18,229 nucleotides of DNA from CAYJAD01 sp964370835 (GTDB taxonomy: Bacteria > Desulfobacterota > Desulfovibrionia > Desulfovibrionales > Desulfovibrionaceae), in assembly GCA_964370835.1 (NCBI GenBank), contig CAYJLO010000063.1:1-18229 (forward strand), in the 5' to 3' direction. Each line of letters begins with the position of its first letter. Within the stretch, counting starts at the first letter, position 1. A program made the position numbers and the translations under genes. Shown here one piece after another: positions 13,201 through 18,229 of the stretch. The notes beneath the pieces are model-generated. The model did not search any database. It saw only the letters and a program-made list of their open reading frames with translations, and was not told where the DNA came from.

Positions 13201-14574
13201 TTACAAGGACAAACTTTCATGCCTCTGGGCGCATATTCGCCCTGCATACGCTGCTCCCAGTGAAAGCACTAATGCCGCTCCAAGTCCTGCGTAGGCATAC
13301 ATAGTATCACCTGTTAAAGCTGAAACGAGCCCCAAACCACCGCCCACAGCCATGGCCAGCGTCATGACGCCCGTATGTAATACGGCTTTCTTATAAAGCA
13401 CCATGCCCATGAACACAGGCACCACCACGCCGCACACATAAATATCATTGGCCATGAGCAATAAAGATAAAATCCCCTTACCCGGTATGGCTAGCAGCAC
13501 CGATCCAAGCCCCATGCCCAAGATACACCAGCGACACACAGAGGGCTTGGTAGAGCGGAAAATATCATTAGAAGCAATAGTAGCCGCCGTCACCAAGCTG
13601 GAATCCGCCGAAGAAATGAGCGCAGAGAATATTCCCAAGAGCACCAGCATGGAGGCCCATGCTGGTAATTGTGCAAAAAGCACCGTGGTGAGCACCGTTT
13701 CCGGTAAGGTTCCCTCTGCCGCCGCAGGCACAAATCCGCGACACAAAATCCCAAGGCTCACAATGACAGTAGCCGTCACCGCAAGGCCCGCCACTGCCCA
13801 CAAGGCACCGCGCTTGGCAACCTTAGCATCACGGGCAGAAAATAAACGCCCAAAAAGCATGGGGCACACCACATATGAGCCGCCCACAATGAGTAAAAAG
13901 TAGGTAAACTTGTTCAGCGTAAAGCCCTCATTGAGCACTTCCACTGGTGCAGAAAGCAGAGCATCGGCATTGCCTTGCCACAAGAAAGCGCAAGCAACCA
14001 ATAAAGACAGCATGAGCACGCCATATTGCACCACATCGCTCTTAATGATAGCCGCTTGACCGCCAAGGCAAGCATACACAATGACCACAGAAGCCCCCAA
14101 GAGCAAGCCCACTGTTTTTGCTTCTTCTGCTCCAAGCCCCCAAGATTCCATGAGCACAGGAGAAAGTAAGGCCGTCATGGCGCTAAATTGCGCCGCCGTT
14201 ATAGCAAACCACGCCAGCAAAATAATAATGGAAGATAACGGCCTTGCCGGTGCGCCAATGAACGTCGTCACCATTTCCGGCAAGGTACTTGCGCCGCTTT
14301 CACGTACACGCTTTGCCAAAAAAAACGCCAACACGCACAAGCCCATGGCCCCCGTGCCCAGCCACCAAAAGGCCGGTAAGCCCACATTCCACGCAAGGCC
14401 GGCCATACCCAAGGTGGCAGAGCCGCCCACGCAGGAGGCTATGATGGAAAAAGCCACAGCCACCGTGCCCGATTGCCTATTGTTCACAAAAAATGCCGCG
14501 CTGGTGCTCTGTTTTCCCACGCTATAGTAAGAAATTACGCACAAAAGCACCGCGTAAAGTAAAAGTATTGTCAT
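13201..14574 (-). CDS. Sodium:solute symporter (SSS) family protein
   Basis: A 457-aa polytopic membrane protein of the SSS family (PF00474), sodium-coupled carriers for sugars, amino acids, proline, pantothenate and organic acids. The N-terminal region IIASCVGGSATLGMAGLAWN, then LPAFWW, carries the family's first discontinuous helix with a run of Gly, Ser and Thr. The SGASTLPEMV and GIFSALISSADSSLVTAAT segments are the other conserved blocks; the latter holds Ser-Ser-Ala-Asp-Ser-Ser, a sodium-site signature. About 13 membrane helices are likely. GGAG, 5 bp before the ATG, supports the start. It is shorter than most proline or pantothenate carriers. No neighbour indicates the substrate. It lies between two terminators, so it is a single-gene unit. 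Confidence 0.88.
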   Translation of the reverse strand: MTILLLYAVLLCVISYYSVGKQSTSAAFFVNNRQSGTVAVAFSIIASCVGGSATLGMAGLAWNVGLPAFWWLGTGAMGLCVLAFFLAKRVRESGASTLPEMVTTFIGAPARPLSSIIILLAWFAITAAQFSAMTALLSPVLMESWGLGAEEAKTVGLLLGASVVIVYACLGGQAAIIKSDVVQYGVLMLSLLVACAFLWQGNADALLSAPVEVLNEGFTLNKFTYFLLIVGGSYVVCPMLFGRLFSARDAKVAKRGALWAVAGLAVTATVIVSLGILCRGFVPAAAEGTLPETVLTTVLFAQLPAWASMLVLLGIFSALISSADSSLVTAATIASNDIFRSTKPSVCRWCILGMGLGSVLLAIPGKGILSLLLMANDIYVCGVVVPVFMGMVLYKKAVLHTGVMTLAMAVGGGLGLVSALTGDTMYAYAGLGAALVLSLGAAYAGRICAQRHESLSL

Positions 14575-14624
14575 TGTAACTCCGTTTATATTTCGTTTTT
14601 ACTTTTGTTTTTTTGTGGGGGGAA

Positions 14625-14660
14625 AGGGGGAACTTTTTTTTCCTAAAAAAAGTTCCCCCT
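14625..14660. terminator. Perfect 16-bp inverted repeat, terminator of the biotin operon
   Basis: AGGGGGAACTTTTTTT (14625-14640) and AAAAAAAGTTCCCCCT (14645-14660) are perfectly complementary around the loop TCCT. It lies 20 bp past the end of the bioD-bioA gene on the - strand. It is the best-preserved member of an intergenic repeat family also seen at 3361 and 7783. Confidence 0.7.
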
Positions 14661-14679
14661 CCCAGAAAAATCTTTCACC

Positions 14680-16791
14680 TTAAAAACTCAAGCTCTTCAT
14701 CACCGCCGCGCACACAGCTTTACACAAAGCCGCCACATCTTCCGTGCTACTCACATAAGGCGGCATCACATATATAAGCTTTCCAAAGGGCCGTATCCAC
14801 ACCCCCTCTTGCACAAAAAAAGCTTGCAGTTTCGCCATGTCCACAGGCTGACGCATCTCCACCACCCCTATGGCTCCCAGCACACGCACATTTTGCACAG
14901 CCTCATGCTCCGCACAAGGCTCAAGTCCAGCTTTCAGCTCAGCCTCCATGCGCAACACCTGCTCACGCCACGCCCCGTCGGCAAAAATATCCAGCGATGC
15001 CTCCGCCACGGCACAAGCCAGCGGATTGGCCATGAACGTGGGCCCATGCATGAAAACCTGCCCATCTTGGCAAATACCCTGCGCCACTTTTTCCGTACAA
15101 AGCGTAGCTCCCAAGGTCATCATGCCGCCTGTGAGGGCTTTACCCACACACATGATATCCGGCGTCACGGCCTTCCCAAAATCCGCGCACCATTCATGGG
15201 CAAACATCTTCCCCGTGCGCCCAAAACCTGTGGCAATCTCATCACAAATGAGCAAAACACCATGGGCATCACACAGTTCACGCACTCTTTGTAGATAACG
15301 TGGATCATAAAAATACATACCGCCGGCCCCTTGCACCACGGGCTCAAGAATTACCGCGGCAAGCTCCTGCCCATGGATGGTAAAAGCATCTTCTAAAGGG
15401 CGTAAGGTTTTAGCATCAAAAATATTCTGCCCGCTGGCATCAAAAGCACAAGCCGGCCTTTCCACAAAAATATGCTGGGGTAATACATGCGTAAACAGTG
15501 TATGCATGCCGTTGACAGGATCACACACAGACATGGCACCCAAGGTATCACCATAATACCCTCCGCGCGGAGAAAGTATCTTCGTGCGCTGACATTGCCC
15601 CACGCCTTGCTGATATTGCAAAGCCATCTTCAAGGCCACTTCCACCGCCACAGAACCGGAATCAGCCCAAAAAAGTCGCGACAAGGAAGAATCTTGTGGC
15701 AATAAGGCCATGAGCTTTTGCGCCGCACGCACGGCAGGCCCATGGGTTATGCCACCAAACATCACGTGAGACATGCGCGCCGCTTGTTCTTGTGCCGCCT
15801 GCACCAAGCTTTCCTGCCCATAACCATGCACCGCGCACCACCATGAAGACATGCCGTCCATGAGCTCCGTGCCATCACGTAAATATAAGCGCGTACCCTT
15901 GGCATGGGTCACTTCATACACAGGCAAGGGCTGTGTGGCTGAGGTATAGGGATGCCATAAATGTTCTTTATCCCATGCCAGCACATCCATTTGTGTATCT
16001 GCCTGCATGGTTGTCTGCGTACCGGTTTTGGCCCCACGCAAGTGAGATGTTCTCCACGTGGCAGCGTAACGGCGTGCCAAGGAACGCATGCTATTGGCTA
16101 GCATATCCCAGCCCTCTTCATTAAGCTCTTCCACATAGGGCATTTCATAAAGGGACGTGCCAGAATCTCGCACATAAGCTTCCAAGTAAGCCACATTATC
16201 GGCGCGAATGAGCTCTTCTTGAGCATTTTGAGGCACATTCACCTCTTTACAGATGAGAGCTGTGACCTCACACCTTCTTTGGCGTAAAGTCTCCAAAGAA
16301 AGCAAGGTGTGGTTAAGTGCCCCCAAAGTATTTTGCATGACCAATACCACGGGCAAAGCTAGGGCTTGTATCACATCCAACATGCTTTCATCTGCATTTA
16401 AAGGCACATAAAGCCCCCCTGCTCCTTCTAGCAATAAGGGGTCTTCATACTTTTTCTCATGAAGGGCTTGCAGAATATCCGCCACGCGCAAAGATTTTCC
16501 TTGTTGCTTGGCGGCTAAATGCGGTGATGCGGCCACGGCATAAGAAAAGAGGGTTTTACCTTTAAAAAGTTCCGGTTGTTTGTGATTTTGCCAGCACGGT
16601 AATCCTTCATGGGCCGCAGTATAAAGAGTAGCATCGGCATCAGCGGAGGATTGCACCCCTGTTTGCACCGGCTTTATGGGTATATGCGGCGTATGTTCCT
16701 GCCACAAAGCGCGAGAAAGAGCCGCTGTCACCAAGGATTTACCAACATCCGTACCGGTGCCGGTGATAAAAAGCCCTTGCTTTATACGCAT
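14680..16791 (-). CDS. bioDA: Fused dethiobiotin synthetase (BioD) and DAPA aminotransferase (BioA)
   Basis: A 703-aa bifunctional enzyme for two consecutive steps of biotin synthesis: the BioA half makes 7,8-diaminopelargonate from KAPA with S-adenosylmethionine and PLP, and the BioD half closes the ureido ring with ATP and CO2. BioD occupies residues 1 to about 235, with Walker A GTGTDVGKS (residues 11-19), Lys40 in IKPVQTG, and Glu122 in LEGAGG. A linker (about 236-270) rich in Thr, Gln and Met joins BioA, which starts at DKEHLWHPYTSATQP (from residue 274). Its PLP lysine is Lys551 in VGKALTGG. Both halves keep their catalytic residues and there is no frameshift. The ATG overlaps the bioB stop by 10 bp, implying translational coupling. 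The KAPA-forming bioF is not in the window. Such a fusion is well known in plants and fungi but less usual in bacteria. Confidence 0.93.
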   Translation of the reverse strand: MRIKQGLFITGTGTDVGKSLVTAALSRALWQEHTPHIPIKPVQTGVQSSADADATLYTAAHEGLPCWQNHKQPELFKGKTLFSYAVAASPHLAAKQQGKSLRVADILQALHEKKYEDPLLLEGAGGLYVPLNADESMLDVIQALALPVVLVMQNTLGALNHTLLSLETLRQRRCEVTALICKEVNVPQNAQEELIRADNVAYLEAYVRDSGTSLYEMPYVEELNEEGWDMLANSMRSLARRYAATWRTSHLRGAKTGTQTTMQADTQMDVLAWDKEHLWHPYTSATQPLPVYEVTHAKGTRLYLRDGTELMDGMSSWWCAVHGYGQESLVQAAQEQAARMSHVMFGGITHGPAVRAAQKLMALLPQDSSLSRLFWADSGSVAVEVALKMALQYQQGVGQCQRTKILSPRGGYYGDTLGAMSVCDPVNGMHTLFTHVLPQHIFVERPACAFDASGQNIFDAKTLRPLEDAFTIHGQELAAVILEPVVQGAGGMYFYDPRYLQRVRELCDAHGVLLICDEIATGFGRTGKMFAHEWCADFGKAVTPDIMCVGKALTGGMMTLGATLCTEKVAQGICQDGQVFMHGPTFMANPLACAVAEASLDIFADGAWREQVLRMEAELKAGLEPCAEHEAVQNVRVLGAIGVVEMRQPVDMAKLQAFFVQEGVWIRPFGKLIYVMPPYVSSTEDVAALCKAVCAAVMKSLSF

Positions 16792-17738
16792 ATGCTCAGC
16801 CCCTGTTCTTCAATCATAAGCACATCTCCTTCAACGCCCTTGCCCTTGGTGGTAAGATAATCCCCCGTCATGAGGGCATTGGCGCCGGCGGCAAAGATCT
16901 CCCCTTGCCTTTCACCCAATATATGAGGACGACCTCCGCAAATACGCAAGGTGGCTGTGGGCAGTATATGACGAAACAGTGCTATGATGCGCAAAGCATC
17001 TTCTGCCGTGAGCGGTGGCACATGCTCCAGCGGTGTACCTCTATGGGCATATAAAAAATTCATGGGCACATGGCTAATACCCTGCTCTTGTAAGGTCAGC
17101 GCAAAGGCTATACGATCTTCCCAGCTCTCTCCAAGGCCAAAAAGCCCACCGGCGCACAATTCCAATCCCACATTGTGCGCTCTCTGCACCGTGGCCAAGC
17201 GATCTTGCCACTTTTGTGTGGTGCATACTTGTGGATAATAAGCTTCGCTACATTCTAAATTGTGGTGATAGCGCGTAAGGCCGGCTTCTTTTAAATATGT
17301 AAGGGCTTCATGGGGCAATCTTCCCAAGGACCCACACACGCGCCCAAGCCAACGCCCATCATCGTGTTTCGTCAAAAGCTCTAAAGTCTGCACCAAAGAC
17401 TGCACATCCTCTTGCTGCAGGGCTCCGCCACTGGTCACAATGCCCACGCGCTTTAAAGGATAGTCACGCAAGCCATGTAAACGCTGAACCAACTCTGCAG
17501 GGCTCAATAAATCAAAGACAGGGGCCGCAGCTCCATGAAAACGGCTTTGCGAGCAAAAGGCGCAGTTCATATCGCAATGCCCACTGCGCGCATTAATAAT
17601 GGCACAAAGCTCCACCTTGAAACCAAAGCTTTGCTGACGCAAAGTTTCTGCTTGGGATAAAAGCTGGGAAAAAGGCAAAGCAAGCACAGCCTGCGCTTCG
17701 TCCATGGTGGTTATGACGGGTGAAAAAAGAGCGTTCAT
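16782..17738 (-). CDS. bioB: Biotin synthase (BioB), radical SAM, with atypical auxiliary cluster ligands
   Basis: A 318-aa radical SAM enzyme that inserts sulfur into dethiobiotin. The [4Fe-4S] motif is Cys55-x3-Cys59-x2-Cys62 (CDMNCAFC). Other family blocks are present: HHNLECSEAYYPQVCTTQ, GLELCAGGLFGLGE and NFLYAHRGTPLE. In E. coli BioB the auxiliary [2Fe-2S] cluster is held by Cys97, Cys128, Cys188 and Arg260. Here Cys135, Cys195 and Arg265 match the last three, but the first position is Gly99 (RVGIVTSGG). Extra cysteines occur at 163, 172 and 267. This may place it among BioB variants of strict anaerobes with a different auxiliary cluster. AGGA lies about 6 bp before the ATG. It is the first gene of the operon. 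Confidence 0.93.
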   Translation of the reverse strand: MNALFSPVITTMDEAQAVLALPFSQLLSQAETLRQQSFGFKVELCAIINARSGHCDMNCAFCSQSRFHGAAAPVFDLLSPAELVQRLHGLRDYPLKRVGIVTSGGALQQEDVQSLVQTLELLTKHDDGRWLGRVCGSLGRLPHEALTYLKEAGLTRYHHNLECSEAYYPQVCTTQKWQDRLATVQRAHNVGLELCAGGLFGLGESWEDRIAFALTLQEQGISHVPMNFLYAHRGTPLEHVPPLTAEDALRIIALFRHILPTATLRICGGRPHILGERQGEIFAAGANALMTGDYLTTKGKGVEGDVLMIEEQGLSICV

Positions 17739-17787
17739 GATGTCCTTGGAAGTTATAAATCAACATAGTTTTGAGCTAAGAAAGTGC

Positions 17788-17816
17788 CATATAGCCAATG
17801 AAAGGGCGAAATGCAA
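17788..17816 (-). promoter_or_regulatory. Candidate promoter of the bio operon
   Basis: On the - strand, TTGCAT (17816-17811), a 17-bp spacer and TATATG (17793-17788) predict a start near 17781, with a 43-nt leader. I could not find a convincing BirA operator (paired GTTAAC-type arms) near it. Confidence is modest. Confidence 0.35.
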
Positions 17817-17889
17817 GCATGAAGGGCGCATAAAATACAAGTTATGACTATGTAAAATCAGGCACTTAAAAAAAAGTTTCATTTTTTGT

Positions 17890-17936
17890 AAAATTTTTGT
17901 TGCCAAGACCCCACCACCTGTGACATAAGGTCTTTG
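17890..17936 (+). promoter_or_regulatory. Stable-RNA-like promoter P1, facing the tRNA
   Basis: An AT-rich upstream stretch AAAATTTTTG leads to -35 TTGCCA (17900-17905), then an 18-bp spacer and -10 CATAAG (17924-17929). Its first 17 bases (17890-17906) match the tRNA promoter at 18081-18097 in 15 of 17 positions. A hairpin GCCAAGACC / GGTCTTTGGC (17902-17910, 17929-17938; one bulge) overlaps it and could be an operator or chance. Confidence 0.4.
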
Positions 17937-18056
17937 GCGAACAGGACGAGCCCACGTTTTTAGAGCTTAATGCTCAAACGAGGCAGCCTGTGGGAGAAAA
18001 ACTTTTGGCCTTATTTTCCACGAAGAAATTCACTGCTCAAGGGCATGGGAAAATAA
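17936..18056 (+). ncRNA. Candidate structured RNA or tRNA leader between P1 and P2
   Basis: No gene occupies 17739-18130. From the predicted P1 start the RNA could fold into CCCAC (17951-17955) with GTGGG (17990-17994), enclosing CGTTT/AAACG and GAGC/GCTC arms with the loop TTAAT. An alternative is ACAGG (17941-17945) with CCTGT (17987-17991), which excludes the first pairing. A second stem TTATTTTCC (18011-18019) with GGAAAATAA (18048-18056) closes the region, followed by an A-run and T-run. I could not match it to 6S, 4.5S, RNase P, tmRNA or a known riboswitch by eye. It is either a small RNA of about 120 nt or a leader for the tRNA transcript. Confidence 0.3.
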
Positions 18057-18080
18057 AAAAAAGTTTTTTTGAAAAAAGTG

Positions 18081-18126
18081 AAAATTTTGCTTGCCAAACG
18101 GTTCACTTTTGCGTAAAGACTTCTCT
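18081..18126 (+). promoter_or_regulatory. tRNA-Thr promoter P2
   Basis: AT-rich AAAATTTTGC, -35 TTGCCA (18091-18096), a 17-bp spacer and a weak -10 TAAAGA (18114-18119) place a start near 18126, five bases before the mature tRNA. Confidence 0.5.
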
Positions 18127-18130
18127 TGCC

Positions 18131-18206
18131 GCTGGCGTAGCTCAATTGGTAGAGCAGCTGATTTGTAATCAGCCGGTTGCGGGTTCAAGTCCCATCGCCA
18201 GCTCCA
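18131..18206 (+). tRNA. tRNA-Thr (anticodon UGU)
   Basis: A 76-nt cloverleaf with CCA encoded at 18204-18206. The acceptor stem GCTGGCG/CGCCAGC has seven perfect pairs. The D-stem is GCTC/GAGC, and the anticodon stem is GCTGA/TCAGC with the loop TTTGTAA (anticodon TGT at 18164-18166). The variable region is CGGTT. The T-stem GCGGG/CCCAT around TTCAAGT has three good pairs, one C-A mismatch and one G-U wobble. In many proteobacteria tRNA-Thr(UGU) starts a Thr-Tyr-Gly-Thr-tuf cluster; the sequence after it here is too short to tell. Confidence 0.96.
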
Positions 18207-18229
18207 CAAGTTTCGGAGAAATCCGAGTT

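Noticed and set aside
13448..13903. Long open frames opposite the symporter and the bioD-bioA gene
   Set aside because: They are antisense shadows of conserved coding sequence without ribosome binding sites.
17739..17880. BirA-type operator upstream of bioB
   Set aside because: I looked for paired GTTAAC-like arms about 15 bp apart and found none. The ACATAGT/ACTATGT pair at about 17763 and 17848 is too far apart and too short.
17929..18060. Known RNA families (6S, 4.5S/SRP, RNase P, tmRNA, SAM, TPP, cobalamin)
   Set aside because: None of their conserved core sequences could be found by eye on either strand. A 6S-like fold cannot be fully excluded without a covariance search.
1..18229. CRISPR array, prophage or integrase genes
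   Set aside because: No regularly spaced direct repeats and no phage or integrase proteins were seen.

Overview
The window looks like a chromosomal segment of a sulfate-reducing bacterium of the Desulfovibrionaceae or a close relative. The main evidence is a periplasmic tetrahaem type I cytochrome c3 gene, a lactate-permease family transporter, a bifunctional biotin gene, an arsenic module built for anaerobic conditions, and several intergenic G-run/A-run/T-run inverted repeats of the kind I associate with Desulfovibrio. This assignment is inference from gene content; no rRNA or other phylogenetic marker apart from mutS is present. I see no prophage, integrase, CRISPR array or intact insertion sequence.

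Left part (1-5990, + strand): the 3' part of mutS (its 5' end lies outside the window), then an arsenic module. The module is an ArsR-type repressor with a C-terminal Cys-Cys/Cys cluster and a palindrome on its own promoter, an ArsP-type permease, a small CxxC thioredoxin-like protein with a Cys-Cys-Cys tail, and an Acr3 arsenite efflux carrier. The last three are tightly packed and end in a strong terminator. No arsenate reductase is seen.

Middle part (6000-11850): the tetrahaem cytochrome c3 gene (+) with good promoter, ribosome binding site and terminator; a membrane-anchored DUF3137-like gene (+) bracketed by two 145-bp MITE-like repeats in direct orientation; a small secreted protein (-); a ferredoxin-like protein with an unusual second cysteine motif (+); a DedA-family membrane protein (-) sharing a bidirectional terminator with it; and a lactate-permease family transporter (+).

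Right part (11864-18229, mostly - strand): an orphan family GT10 (fucosyltransferase-like) gene, a sodium:solute symporter, and a two-gene biotin operon in which bioB overlaps a fused bioD-bioA gene by 10 bp. The BioB lacks one cysteine that normally holds the [2Fe-2S] cluster and has extra cysteines elsewhere. The window ends with a tRNA-Thr(UGU) gene (+), preceded by a 390-bp region with two similar stable-RNA-like promoters and several hairpins. That region is the best place to look for an undescribed transcript. The other most interesting points are the BioB/BioDA pair, the MITE pair, and the arsenic module.
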